Positions 33,116-43,332 are shown, numbered from the stretch's first letter. The stretch is 64,000 nucleotides of DNA from Pomphorhynchus laevis (GCA_012934845.2 WNNJ02001261.1:1-64000), one strand, 5' to 3'. The notes: a model not told the origin generated them from the sequence alone. Made by a program: numbers and translations.

Positions 33116-33889
33116 TTGATTTTAACTGAGAAGATAAGTTCATAGAGACGTACCGTCTTATTCTTCCATTATTTGTGCATATAAGATGATATGATAATAT
33201 AATAAAGGATGATATACTTCTTCGTTTGTTGCGAATACCAAGAAATTTCAAGTAATGTATCAATAAATAAATGTATGTTATCAACTATTACATTATTTTT
33301 ATTATTAAATTCGTATTTTTTTTGTCACTTATGTTATGATTTTAATTTTATTTTGTTTTATGATTATGTTTTTTCCTTTCTTTTTGTTTGTTTGAAAATG
33401 TGTGTAAAATTTTAGCGTATGATTGTTTTGTTTCTCGGTATTTTCTTTTTCTTTTGAGTAGAAATGCGAGGCACATCAATGCTTGTATTTTTGTGTAAAT
33501 GATGAAAACACGAAATTTATGAAACATTTTATTGTAATCCTAATGATGATAGCAGGAGCTATCGAAATATAGATTTTTTTATCAAACAAAGAATAATTTC
33601 TGCTTCTTTGTTCCTGTAACAACTATATATTATCTAATAACTACATAAATGGAAGAAGATTAATGAAGATTATGATGTCATCAGTTGTCACAGATTAGTG
33701 TTTTGTGAAGAGGTCAATCACATTGATTAAAATTTAAAAATAAAATTATTTATATTATTTTTTATTTGAGAAGGAGCCAACTATGGAAAATAATTAAATA
33801 AGTATAAATAATTATGAATAATTAATAATTGTTATAATTATTTATAATTTATCAAGTTACAATTAAAAATTGAAATTCAAAATAAAAGT
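33116..33889. other. AT-rich sequence, no gene seen
   Basis: Intron DNA between the RLE-Cys leader and a Naiad fragment. It holds T-rich tracts and no supported coding frame or repeat. Confidence 0.5.
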
Positions 33890-34370
33890 CAATTTTCATG
33901 AAATGATTAATAAATAGCTGATATACAAGAATAAGGATTAGAGGTAATTAGGAGAAATGCTATGTTATCAGGTTTCGGCCATTATTCCTAGATCATACAT
34001 AGCAGAGGTCCAAATGCAAGCGAATGACATATTTCATCTGATTATATCTGATTATCAAGTATCTTATTCTAATACAAAGTATTAGAATATTTATTATCCA
34101 TAAAAATGTGTCCGCTTAAGATTAATTTTTTTCTATTTTCTGTTTGATTTTATATGATAGTAACCTACTTCAAAATATACATCTATTAAATTATTTAAAC
34201 TATTTTAAAAACCAATATCATTACATACTATGACAATTCTTAAAATTTCACTATTTAATGTATTATATTTAATATTATATGGTTTTCATGAATGCTCATG
34301 CAAAAATATGTTTCTTTGATATTTAAAAATGACATCTATACAATATAAATTTATAAATTATTTTTTTAAA
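33890..34370 (-). mobile_element. Naiad 3'-end fragment (decayed)
   Basis: Aligns with the RT C-terminus and tail of the Naiad at 38063-38720: the GATAGTAACCTA block, ATGAATGCTCATGCAAAAAT (coding for LHEHS) and the tail motif AGGTTTCGGCC. Broken in several places. 5' truncated, as expected for target-primed reverse transcription. Confidence 0.7.
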
Positions 34371-34479
34371 TCAAAATTTAAATAAATTTTGATCTTTTTA
34401 TTATTATTTTGTCAAAATAATACTTTGAAACAAAAAATAACAATTGATTAGATATAATATAGTTGCAGTGGCTACTGAA

Positions 34480-34794
34480 TTACAGCTGTTTGCTGGCCTT
34501 CATTTCCTCCTGGGCCTGTTTGCGGTTTCTGTCGTGTGAAAGTTTATCGGCGAAGCAACCTTTGCAGTATATTTCTCCATTCTGATCTTTATATGTACCC
34601 AAAGTCAACGTTGTATTGCAAGTTTTACATCTGAAGCCTTTTTTGTGCCATTGCGAACTTCACGCAACAATTCTTTCCGCAGCATACACTGTGGTTCCAC
34701 ATCGTGAGCACTTTTCAATTACTCCACCAAATTTCGGTCCCATTGTTTCTCGTTCATGCTCAAGAAAAGACTCAACATTGTCGATATCGATCAT
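34480..34794 (-). pseudogene. LIM-domain (CRP/MLP-like) retropseudogene
   Basis: Minus strand from ATG 34794: a short N-terminus, then MGPKFGGVIEKCSRCGTTVY, AAERIVA, one in-frame TGA, SSQWHKKGFRCKTCNTTL and NGEIYCKGCFADKL, ending at TAA 34480. This is the single LIM domain pattern of muscle LIM/CRIP-type proteins (C-x2-C, then H after 17 residues, C-x2-C, C-x2-C). The ligand expected at HxxC is Gly (HKKG), and a TGA replaces what is usually a Gly codon before SSQWHK. There is no intron and an A/T-rich 3' flank, so it is probably a processed copy inserted in the PDI intron. Alternatively it is a young gene with one disabling change; I favour pseudogene. Confidence 0.65.
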
Positions 34795-34816
34795 TGCAGT
34801 TGTTGTACACGGCTGT

Positions 34817-36957
34817 TTAATGGCATGATCGTTTGGATAGGTGGCTGGGCATTATTTGTATGTTAGAAATCGGGCTGGCCTGTATTATTGGCAGTGTATC
34901 GGGAATTTGGTGCACTATCTCAGTCCTGCATGACACGGGAATTATTTCGTCGTACTCCTTCATTGGGGCATGGTTCATGTTGTTGTCTTTGCAACCCGGT
35001 AGTACCATCACATCAAGAGTTCGGCTTGAAGCACAAGAGTCTGGCTCGAAAAAGCGTTTCCCGGGTTCACATGTTTTCTGGTGTCCACCATCAAATGTCA
35101 ATATTGGAATCTGGTCAAGTGAGGACACATTGCTTTGGCGTTGCCTCTAATTATTGCAATAGAGATGCGCTGCTTAAATGCGTGATCGACACGGCGTATC
35201 TGACTCCGCTTGTCCGGCTCATGTTATTTTCAACCCGTTTGATGACCCTGTTTCCCTCTTAATTGCATCCCCCAAACGACTCCACTACAGCGGCTGAGAA
35301 TATATACCCCGCTGTTTCGACCCTGCCCTTGTACTTTCGGTCTTTAACATTAGCCGCGTACGATGTAGCGGCGGCGAGCTGTGCGTTAGCAGCTGAGCGA
35401 CGGTATGCCGTCTGTTGGGGGTGAGTGACTGCAAAGTCGATTGCATGGGGAGGGTCCCCATAAAATAGGATGTCTGCCGGCCGTTCACGTAGGTCCGGGA
35501 TAATACCTCGCACATCCAGAACTACATCCATCCGGGCTGATTGTGCGGCTGCGAATACCACGTTACGATTAGCATTATGCTGCAGTCCTTTGTAACCCCC
35601 GTATTGGCATGTTAGCGGGCGTATGCCTTCCTTATCAGCTATGCGCATGCAGCGGCCGCATCTATAATTCTTTTTGTGTAAAGGAATTCCAAGCCACACG
35701 CGGACTAGAATACAGAACTGTGGGGGTGTTAATTCCGTTCCAGATGCCGCATTTAGTACAGCACTAAGCCAAGCCTTAACTTTTGGACACGACACTGCAT
35801 GTAGTTGGGCACGATCCATTTCGCTAGATGATTGTATCAGCTGTGTCGAGGCAAGATTTTCAATCAGGCGTGAGGTTGATGATTGACCGCCCTCCGTAGA
35901 CGGTATGAAGTGAGATCCCACTGTGGTTCTAAGGGTGGCTAATGCCTCTGAATAGCCAGGAAAAAGTGTAGGATCCAGACTGTATTCTTCTCCGACCTGC
36001 ATCACGCTATGTATAAATGCGCTCTGGACATGCGCCGCATTGCATATTAAGCCAAATCCACTCAGACGAATTGGGAGTGTCATCTGTGATTTAGCTGCTT
36101 CGTGTAGTTGAAACGCGCATATTTTCTGAAAGGCGCTGACGATTTGTCTGTCGAATGACTGACAAAACGTTTTTGTAATCCTTGGATCAACTGAACGGAG
36201 AAGGTGGTTTATCCTGGACGAGGAAGCGCAGTGTTTGAGTAGGAGGTATCCGACTTGAGGGTCTGACAGCTTGGCTACTGCATCGATTGTATGAATTAGC
36301 GGTGGCAGAATATCGTTTGTCAGGTGACTTTCTATAAAAGACTCGTCACCGATGGGTATGCCTAATAAGTGCATGTTTCCAGAGGTGTTCTCCGAAACCA
36401 CCTCGGATAGTAGGGCCAAGTAAGATCTTATGGCATCAGGAGTGCCGATGACCTCTGTCTTTCGCCAATTTAGCTGCAATTCAATCGCCTTGAAACTAGT
36501 GTCTAGCCAGCCGAGTGCGGATGTGATTGCCGAAGCCATCCCGCCGACTATGCCATCATCCAGGTACCACATGTTGAGGTTTATTCCAGGGATATGAGAA
36601 AAGTGTTCAATCGTTTTCTTAATGGCCAACGAGAATAGGAACGGGTTCAACTGATCACCCTGCTGAACTCCTTTACATTAATTGAGAGGGTCCTTCGGGC
36701 CGAAACAAAGGGGTGCCTTGCACTTGTATGAAAGGTCAAACCATGGCATAAGCTCCAGGACGTTCTATCGGACCGCCGCTCGTAAGTGCGCTCTTGACAA
36801 TGAGTTGAAGGCGTTTGAAAGATCGATATTCGCCCAGGCCCAGTTGTTGTCGTAGGCGTGAAGTTCGTGGATTCGTCGGACGTTGTGAACGATCCTTTCC
36901 ACTGCGTTTGGGGTTGCTACCCCTAGTTGTGTTGGTTGTAGGAGACCAGCGAAATTT
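34817..36957 (-). mobile_element. RLE-B LINE, best-preserved 3' two-thirds
   Basis: Minus strand from 36957: LLQPTQLGVATPNAVERIVH, WAWANIDLSNAFNSLS (motif A), GVQQGDQLNPFLFSLAI (motif B), then the long open frame 36650-35259 and a 3' frame 35128-34817 (IPILTFDGGHQKTCEPGKRF) whose counterpart is at 18629. The 5' part (N-terminus and fingers) is missing. Only a few breaks lie between motifs A and B. It ends 23 bases from the LIM pseudogene start. Confidence 0.8.
35259..36650 (-). CDS. RLE-B reverse transcriptase C-half plus endonuclease
   Basis: This is a 463-codon open frame. LNMWYLDDGIVGGMASAIT is motif C (YLDD), followed by LQLNWRKTEVIG (motif D), GYLLLKHCASSSRINHLL (thumb) and LPIRLSGFGLICNAAHVQSA. 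A Cys pair CGRCMRIADKEGIRPLTC with GYKGLQHNANRNVVF is the zinc-knuckle and RHN-type block. RPADILFYGDPPHAIDFAVT gives the PD...D-x-x spacing of a restriction-like endonuclease. This is the clearest copy of the RLE-B endonuclease in the window. The first codon is an artefact of the upstream break and not a native start. Confidence 0.8.
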   Translation of the reverse strand: MNPFLFSLAIKKTIEHFSHIPGINLNMWYLDDGIVGGMASAITSALGWLDTSFKAIELQLNWRKTEVIGTPDAIRSYLALLSEVVSENTSGNMHLLGIPIGDESFIESHLTNDILPPLIHTIDAVAKLSDPQVGYLLLKHCASSSRINHLLRSVDPRITKTFCQSFDRQIVSAFQKICAFQLHEAAKSQMTLPIRLSGFGLICNAAHVQSAFIHSVMQVGEEYSLDPTLFPGYSEALATLRTTVGSHFIPSTEGGQSSTSRLIENLASTQLIQSSSEMDRAQLHAVSCPKVKAWLSAVLNAASGTELTPPQFCILVRVWLGIPLHKKNYRCGRCMRIADKEGIRPLTCQYGGYKGLQHNANRNVVFAAAQSARMDVVLDVRGIIPDLRERPADILFYGDPPHAIDFAVTHPQQTAYRRSAANAQLAAATSYAANVKDRKYKGRVETAGYIFSAAVVESFGGCN

Positions 36958-37430
36958 TAATTTATTTATTACAAAATTAAGAATGGTTTTAATTGATGTT
37001 AATTTAATGTTCATATTTAAATTTTAACATGATATAAATATAAATTGTATGAAATCTTATTTACTTATTTACTTTTTTATTTATATATAGTATAAAATAC
37101 GTATATTCATATTGGTATGCATATGTGCGCATGCAAAAATATGTTTTTTTTGTAAATTTAAATATATCGTCTTTACGATATATTCTTGTTTTAATAATTC
37201 TGGAGCAAGTATTGTTACAAATTGTTGCAATTCTTAAAATTTCATTGTTTAATGAATTATATTTAATATTATATGATATGCATGAATGCTCATGCGAAAA
37301 TGTGTTTCTTACAAATTTAAATATGCCATCTTTATGTTATAAATTAATAACAGTTTTAATTTATGTTAATCTAATGTCCATATTTAGATATAAATATTAT
37401 GTGGGACACTTTTTAGTGTAATCCTGAAAA
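36958..37430 (-). mobile_element. Two short Naiad RT C-terminal fragments
   Basis: Sequence coding for the LHEHS and YRKDD region of the Naiad RT occurs twice here (about 37120-37170 and 37260-37330) with flanking pieces that match 38640-38800. Both are short and decayed. They lie between the RLE-B copy and PDI exon B. Confidence 0.6.
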
Positions 37431-37534
37431 TGTATATTATTATATTAAGAATAAAAAATAATAAAAAAATTTAAAAATAAAAGATTAAAAAGAAATAAAA
37501 GGATCAAATGAATTCAAAATTTTCAATTGTTTAC

Positions 37535-37678
37535 CTTTTTGTAAACCATCATTTGTACATTATCTTTGACAGATAAGAGATTTTTTAAATTATCGGTTAG
37601 AATCGACACGAATGATGGTTCTCCCTCGTAACGTTCTGCTTGCTCATATACGGATTCGTATGCTAAACTTGAGTTATC
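37535..37678 (-). CDS. PDI exon B: b domain
   Basis: This exon has 48 codons. Acceptor AAATCTGTTAAG precedes 37678 and donor AAG|GTAAAC follows 37535. It reads DNSSLAYESVYEQAERYEGE, PSFVSILTDNLKNLL and VKDNVQMMVYKK, matching PDIA1 DVESDSAKQFLQAAEAI...VVLFKK. Phase 0 at both ends. An earlier AG (37701) would give a phase conflict and repeat the FxK motif, so I chose the AG before GAT. Undamaged. Confidence 0.85.
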
Positions 37679-37798
37679 CTTAACAGATTTAAAACATCTA
37701 GTGACAAATTATAACTTCTACATTGAAAATGTAATCTAAAAAAGATTTAATATTTTCCTTTCGTTGTTAACAACATTTTCATTTTATACGAAATGTAT

Positions 37799-37897
37799 GG
37801 CCTATAGGTCTATGTCAAAGCCGGAAAAACGGCCTATAGATCCATGTCAAAGCTGGAAAAAACGGCCTATAGGTCTATGTCAAAGCTGGAAAAAACG
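37799..37897. repeat. Tandem repeat, three units of about 33 bases
   Basis: The unit begins GGCCTATAGGTCTATGTC and ends GGAAAAAC. It lies about 120 bases from the acceptor side of PDI exon B, at the left edge of a PLE fragment. Copies differ at a few bases. Confidence 0.85.
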
Positions 37898-37899
37898 GA

Positions 37900-38062
37900 T
37901 GAGCAATCAATAGTAAAGTCATCACTTAACAGGCACGTCATGAACAAAACGAACAAATGAGGCCTAATAATTACAAAAATCCGAATATAAGCACTGAAAA
38001 GCCAAAAGCCCTTCAACAACTATGAGAAAACATCAAAAATTAGGATAGCCAAATCTGATAAA
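37900..38062 (+). mobile_element. PLE N-terminal fragment, left of the Naiad insertion
   Basis: Reads KTSKIRIAKSDKG near 38020-38060, the PLE block usually written as I.I.KADKG at the start of the RT. It is cut at 38062 by the Naiad; the PLE resumes at about 41125. Confidence 0.55.
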
Positions 38063-38439
38063 GGAATTAATTAAATCAGCTAACTGAGTCTACGTATTTA
38101 ATATAATTATAAAATAAACAAAACATAATAATGCTAAATCAAAATTTAATAATTAAATAATAAAATTAATAATTGTTTTTAGATTTTCTATAATTTAAAT
38201 CAAGTTAAAAAATAAAAAATAAAAAATAAAATTTAAAATAAACGTCATTTTTATGAATTGACTAATAAATAACAGACGTTGTATCAGAATAAGAATTAGA
38301 GGTCATCAGGAGGAACTGCTATGCTATCAGGTTTCGGCCCCTAACTCCTCTACCCAACATAGCAGCGGGGCCAAATACATGCTAATGATGTATTTCCTCT
38401 GAAATAACTATCTAGTATCTTATTCTAATGCAAAGTATA

Positions 38440-39837
38440 TTATTTATTATCCATCCATAAAAATTTGCCACTTAAGAGTTTAAATTTATTCTTTATATTA
38501 TTGTGTTGATTTATATATTTTACTATTTTCTGCTTGATGTTATTTTTATAGTAACCTAGTTTAAAATATGTATCTATTAAATTATTTAAATGATTTTGAA
38601 GAAAGCCAATATCATTACATATTGTTGCAATTCTTAAAATTTCATTATTTAATGTATTATATTTTATATTATATGGTATGCATGAATGCTCATGCAAAAA
38701 TATGTTTCTTGTAAATTTAAATATGTCATCTTTACGATATAAATTAATAGTAGTTTTAGTTAATGTTAATTTAATGTTCATATCTAGATATACACCTTCT
38801 TTATCATTAATATTGGTTTTGTTAAGAATAAGGCTTTCTGGATAAATGTGCTCACTAATTGAATAAAAATTATTAGAATTAAATACACATATATCATCAA
38901 TGTATCGAAACATATATTTCATATATTTATATTGTTTAGATTTAGTTTTTACACAGTTATGAACAAATTCATATTCTATAAAGCTTAAAAACAAGTCAGC
39001 TATAATTGGGCTACTATTACCACCCATTGGAACACCTTTTACTTGTCTAAATATAGATGTCCCTACTTTTAAATAATTTTGATTTATCAAAATATTTAAG
39101 GATTCTATTAATTCAATTTTATCCATATATTTATATTTATTTGATGGTTTAATTTTTGTTAGATAGGCGTTATAATTATTATAACATATATATGTATATC
39201 TTTTTCCGAATATAAGGTTAATTAATTTTACTAACGCTTCTTTAATATCTACTAAATCTAGATTTGTATAAAGCGTACTAAAATCGTATGTATTTATATT
39301 TTGAAAATTTATTCCTTTTGTCTGTTCTAAAAATTCTTTTGTAGAATTAATACTGAAATAGTGTTTTATACCAGTATTAATTTCGATTACCTTGCAATAT
39401 TTTTTAAAATGTGCTTTAATTACTTTAAGTATTTTATTCATATAGACAGAAAGTGGTTTTAATGTACATTTAAACGCACTACATATGAACCTAGGTTTTA
39501 TTGGATTTTTATGTAATTTTGGATTCCAATATAATATAGGTATAGTTTTATTATCTAATTCAACCTTTATACCCTTTTTATCCATTATAGAACAGTGACT
39601 TGTAATAATTGTTTCTAAACTCAACTCACTACGTTCATATGTTGGATTTACATTTAAATCATTAGAATTAACCTCTTTCATTAGTATATCATAATAAAGC
39701 TTTTTGCATATGAAGACAAAGTTATTACTAGCTTTATCAATAGTTGTTATTATATAATTATCCTTTAATTTAGTAAGTTCTTTATACATATCTTTATTAA
39801 TTTTATCTTTCATTTTATAATTGTTTGTTATTTTCAT
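38440..39837 (-). CDS. Reverse transcriptase of Naiad-type PLE
   Basis: This is a 465-codon open frame. NYIITTIDKASNNFVFIC (N-terminal block, equivalent of ADKG), IPILYWNPKLHKNPIKPRF, NTYDFSTLYTNLDL (motif A), then an insertion between fingers motifs compatible with the IFD reported in Naiads. GTSIFRQVKGVPMGGNSSP is motif B, FRYIDDICVFNSN motif C (YIDD) and LYRKDDIFKFTR the thumb. It ends FLWMDNK. No stop or frame change is present. The protein copies its RNA at a nicked target. The copy at 58416 is identical over about 150 residues, implying recent activity. Confidence 0.85.
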   Translation of the reverse strand: MKITNNYKMKDKINKDMYKELTKLKDNYIITTIDKASNNFVFICKKLYYDILMKEVNSNDLNVNPTYERSELSLETIITSHCSIMDKKGIKVELDNKTIPILYWNPKLHKNPIKPRFICSAFKCTLKPLSVYMNKILKVIKAHFKKYCKVIEINTGIKHYFSINSTKEFLEQTKGINFQNINTYDFSTLYTNLDLVDIKEALVKLINLIFGKRYTYICYNNYNAYLTKIKPSNKYKYMDKIELIESLNILINQNYLKVGTSIFRQVKGVPMGGNSSPIIADLFLSFIEYEFVHNCVKTKSKQYKYMKYMFRYIDDICVFNSNNFYSISEHIYPESLILNKTNINDKEGVYLDMNIKLTLTKTTINLYRKDDIFKFTRNIFLHEHSCIPYNIKYNTLNNEILRIATICNDIGFLQNHLNNLIDTYFKLGYYKNNIKQKIVKYINQHNNIKNKFKLLSGKFLWMDNK

Positions 39838-39911
39838 TTTATTTTTAATTTTATCAAATATATAATCTTTCCAAATGTTAATCTTAAATATATTCGAGCT
39901 TTCACTATTAA

Positions 39912-41102
39912 TCAGCTTACTAAAGTAATTATTAAGTTATTATATAACGAATTGTATATTTTATTTTTGACGTTGTTATTATTTAATCTATATTTATACC
40001 CTTTTGATAGCAGCTTTCTTAATTCACAATTTTCAATTAATTCTAGATTATGGGTACATATATGTTCATTTATTATATCAACACTAAGACTTTTACAATT
40101 GCATTCTGTTTCCATTTTGTTTCTAATATTATCGTTACATATTGATTTTAATTCTTTATTATAATTACAAATTTTTCGTCCTAATGGTGGTAGGAGTTTA
40201 TACCTTATTTTAGGAATATATTTACTTAAATCTGACCCTATTATTTCTTTACTTTTAGAATTATTTAAAAGTCCGGCTATATTTATGTTATCTATACATT
40301 TATTAATGAAGTTTATGGTTAATGTATATTTTCTATTGTTATTATTTACATTTATTGTACGATTATAGTGTTTTGTATTACAATAACTGTCTATTATACA
40401 ACTTAGCCTATCATAGTCGTTAATTAATTTTTGATTTATTGAACATATGATATCTTTAGAAAAACTTCTTATATTTACATAAAGATCTTTTAGCTTATTA
40501 TCACTTAAAAGTTGTTTTAATATTTCTAATTGTTCATTTATATACATATCTTTTTTAATATTTTTAACTCTATTTTTCCTATTCCTTTTATCACCATGAC
40601 TTCTTGGTTTGCGTTTAACCGGATTATTATAATATAGTTGTTTATTATGTATTATACTACTTCTGCCAATTCCTTGTACCACGTCATTCAATCCTAATGG
40701 GTACATGGAATTAAGCGTTTTAATCCAAAAATCTTCTTTTTCTAATAGTTTTTGATTTAATATTGAAATGTTTTCTTCGATAATATGTTCTAAAATAAAT
40801 AATTTACAGTTTTTAATATCATGTCCTATTAATCTCATATGTTTATGAAATATAGTTTGACTATTATGCTGTATATTATATATGTGTTGCCTAAATCTAG
40901 TTTTTAACATTTGATATGTTTTTCCTATATATTGCAATCCACATGTACATTGTATAAGATACACTACACCTGCGGTATTGCAGTTACAATTATTATTAAT
41001 ATTTAATGAAAAACATTTGTTTGTCGTATTACTTACGATACAATTATTATTATTTATAACATCACAAACTTGGTTATCTGGTCTGAATGACCAGATAACC
41101 AA
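39912..41102 (-). CDS. N-terminal GIY-YIG endonuclease and CxC linker of Naiad-type PLE
   Basis: This is a 396-codon open frame. Cysteines at NNCNCNTAG precede the core GVVYLIQCTCGLQYIGKTY (GIY then YIG), with RFRQHIYNIQ, FHKHMRLIGHD (the histidines of the CCHH set) and LEKEDFWIKTL (Glu-bearing helix). A basic region follows (KRKPRSHGDKRNRKNR). Near the C-terminus, MEtECNCKSL supplies the CxC motif that in Naiads links nuclease to RT. The N-terminus is not native: it runs into the palindrome at 41070-41102. Confidence 0.8.
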   Translation of the reverse strand: MVIWSFRPDNQVCDVINNNNCIVSNTTNKCFSLNINNNCNCNTAGVVYLIQCTCGLQYIGKTYQMLKTRFRQHIYNIQHNSQTIFHKHMRLIGHDIKNCKLFILEHIIEENISILNQKLLEKEDFWIKTLNSMYPLGLNDVVQGIGRSSIIHNKQLYYNNPVKRKPRSHGDKRNRKNRVKNIKKDMYINEQLEILKQLLSDNKLKDLYVNIRSFSKDIICSINQKLINDYDRLSCIIDSYCNTKHYNRTINVNNNNRKYTLTINFINKCIDNINIAGLLNNSKSKEIIGSDLSKYIPKIRYKLLPPLGRKICNYNKELKSICNDNIRNKMETECNCKSLSVDIINEHICTHNLELIENCELRKLLSKGYKYRLNNNNVKNKIYNSLYNNLIITLVS

Positions 41103-41124
41103 AGATGGTTATCTGGTCTGAATG
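41070..41124. repeat. Zig-zag palindrome at the Naiad 5' edge
   Basis: TTGGTTATCTGGTC (41070-41083) pairs perfectly with 41089-41102 across 5 bases. The 19 bases at 41071-41089 recur directly at 41106-41124. The order is direct, inverted, direct. Confidence 0.9.
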
Positions 41125-42193
41125 TGAATACAGTCAGAAGGCACTTCGGCAAATGAACACCTCTACATCCGAGCCGATATAAATGGAAGGACATAAACGA
41201 ATTGTTCAGAACGTGCACAACTCGATTCAACTTCATTTCCACGATCCAATTCTTCGAGAGTCACTATGAAACAGAAACTGAAAGCCTCGAAAATTTTATT
41301 TAGTACCAAAGATCGCGTTACACCGACAACCAGTCGACCGATTATTAATAATATCAGCACAGCCACCGGCAACTTGTCACGTTGGCTACATGAACAACTA
41401 CACCCTGTGTTACAAGCGTATGATTCGTTCATTGGTAGCACTGATGACTTCCTACGTACCGTATTTTGATAAAACAAAAAATGGACAGGGTGATAAACTG
41501 TTAGGAACTGTAGACGTATAATCATTGTTCACATCCATATACACTCAGAAATGAGTTAACGCAATTCGACGGATCATCACAGAACTAATTGGTCTAAGAC
41601 ACGCATACACAAAATTTGCAATCTTCTTGAGCCGGTTCTTACTTCCAATACTTTCGACTTCGACGGAAAAATCTATAGACACATAAAAAGCAAAGCTATG
41701 GGGACGCCAGTTGGACCAACATACGAAAGGATCTGCATGACATACGTAGAGCAGAGCATCCTTAACAACCTCCCAAATACATCAAATATATGAAAACGCT
41801 ATGTCGATGATATACTTATATCATAACCAGGCTCACGTGTTGAACTCTACGAATATGTTCAATCTTTATACGTTTTTGCGAACTGAAATTTACCATGGAC
41901 TTCACGAGCACTCAAAGTATAGCATTTCTGGATTATATGCTCTACAAAGATAATAAGAGTTGGTAAACAAAAGATTATTGCAAATTCAGAGGAGAGCGAT
42001 CATATATCCACGCTAGCAACGGACACTTTCCTTCTGTAAAGATACTCAGAATATGAAACAGGGCCATCAGGATGAGAAATGTTTGTTCCAAAAACAGTGA
42101 TTCGAATGCGCACTTGAGCAGCTCAAAGACCCGCTCTTAAGACTTGGATACACATAGTCTTCAACATATTGCCGTATTCCAATGAAATTCTGG
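41125..42193 (+). mobile_element. Canonical PLE, RT part, right of the Naiad insertion
   Basis: Reads PTTSRPIINNISTATGNLS (RPIVS block, 41266-41469), SFIGSTDDFLRTVF, then in other frames SLFTSIYT (motif A neighbourhood), MGTPVGPTYERICMTY-like motif B (about 41695-41755) and NAMSMIYLY in place of YVDDI. Broken in many places. It runs into the hairpin at 42194, beyond which a related PLE lies in the opposite orientation. Confidence 0.65.
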
Positions 42194-42234
42194 ACCGATG
42201 TTATCAAGCATCTTGGATGCTTGATAACATCGGT
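42194..42234. repeat. Perfect 19-bp hairpin between opposed PLEs
   Basis: 42194-42212 is the exact reverse complement of 42216-42234 with a 3-base loop (TTG). It marks the point where plus-strand PLE sequence turns into minus-strand PLE sequence. Confidence 0.95.
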
Positions 42235-43332
42235 GCGTCCCGTTCCTCCTCGTGGTGCCACTGGATAGCGCTTCCATTCTGGAATCTCCAAAAAGATGAT
42301 CAGGGTTGCACCCCGAGTCCGTCTCTGTATGTAGCTGACCTATTAATGTCGCTTCTAATTTAAAGCGTTGATTCACATCACTAACATTGCAGTTAACTAA
42401 GCAATATTTCATGCAGTCTATAATCTGATGCTCCATTGCATGTATTGTTGCACCATCACTTGCGATATTCGCTCGATAATGGAACAGTCTAACATTAAGC
42501 CTCCTTGCTAAACCAAATTTGCTTTGACCGACGTATTGCTTACCACATAACGAGCATGTTCCTACATAAGTTATACTTGGAGTTTTGCGGCTACTCATAC
42601 CTTTGATCAGTACACACCCGTTAGTTACTGTGATATTCACAATCGTGCTAGTTTCAATAACGGCTCAAGTTTTGCATCGTCTGTCGTTGCACGTTTGGCA
42701 CCCATTTAATCGGCATGAATTACCTGATAGATACTGACTAATTTTCAAACCCAGTTTAAATCGCACTTTAACTTGTATAGATTTATTTAGAATGTTTGCT
42801 AAATGATGAATCTTAGTCCGTATCGTGTTCAGTATCGGATGGAACGGAAGAACTGTTATAATTGAAGTTTCATTTTCGCTCACATTTAGTGTTGACATTA
42901 ATTATGAGTTACGTAACATCTTTCTAATCGCGTTAAACTGTGATTTAATCACTGCGAGTTTATACCCTCGCTGTCTGAATTGATTTTGCAAACACGTATA
43001 AACTTGCGTAACAACAGCAAACTTGGCTTCCCATAGCCGTTTAGTGGAGCTGTTTATAAAGTTTATCATTGAAATTGAACGTATTTGATCCAAGTATGAG
43101 CTTTTGGGATTCAATTAGTCGTTTACTCTCCATTCCAAATTCGTTTTTAGACAGAATGCTCGAAATCGTTTCGAGTCCCTTTTCCGTATCGATAGACGTA
43201 TATAAAGATTCAACTTCAAGAGTTATAATAATAGTGTCATCATTAAAGTCGTTGCATATTTCAGTGAACCGACGTAAGAATTCCTCGGTACTTCCCAAAT
43301 ATGAGGGCGTTTTGCGAAGAACGGGAAGAAGC
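42216..43332 (-). mobile_element. Canonical PLE, RT palm to GIY-YIG (3' part)
   Basis: Minus strand from 43332: PVLRKTPSYLGSTEEFLRRF, IIITLEVESLYTSID (motif A), a partial RT, then connector pieces (43114-42902, 42898-42665) and the nuclease frame 42640-42161, with ITYVGTCSLCGKQYVGQSK (GIY-YIG), MEHQIIDCMKYCLV and FKLEATLIGQL. Motifs B and C are missing, probably deleted. It continues upstream at 43739-44928 beyond a Naiad insertion. Confidence 0.7.

Larger units (their letters stand above)
38063..41102 (-). mobile_element. Naiad-type Penelope-like element, best copy
   Basis: Minus strand: N-terminal GIY-YIG frame (41102-39912), then RT frame (39837-38440), then a tail of about 380 bases whose 3' limit (near 38063) is defined by the independent copy at 43333-43738. 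The order endonuclease, CxC, RT is permuted relative to canonical PLEs and is the hallmark of Naiad/Chlamys elements. The RT frame is undamaged. A second copy (58416-59772) keeps the two domains in one frame, so they were probably a single protein. The 5' edge is a palindrome (41070-41124). Inserted in a plus-strand canonical PLE. Confidence 0.85.

Noticed and set aside
37679-37701. Earlier acceptor AG at about 37701 for PDI exon B
   Set aside because: It breaks the phase with exon A and duplicates the FxK motif; the AG before GAT at 37678 gives perfect continuity.
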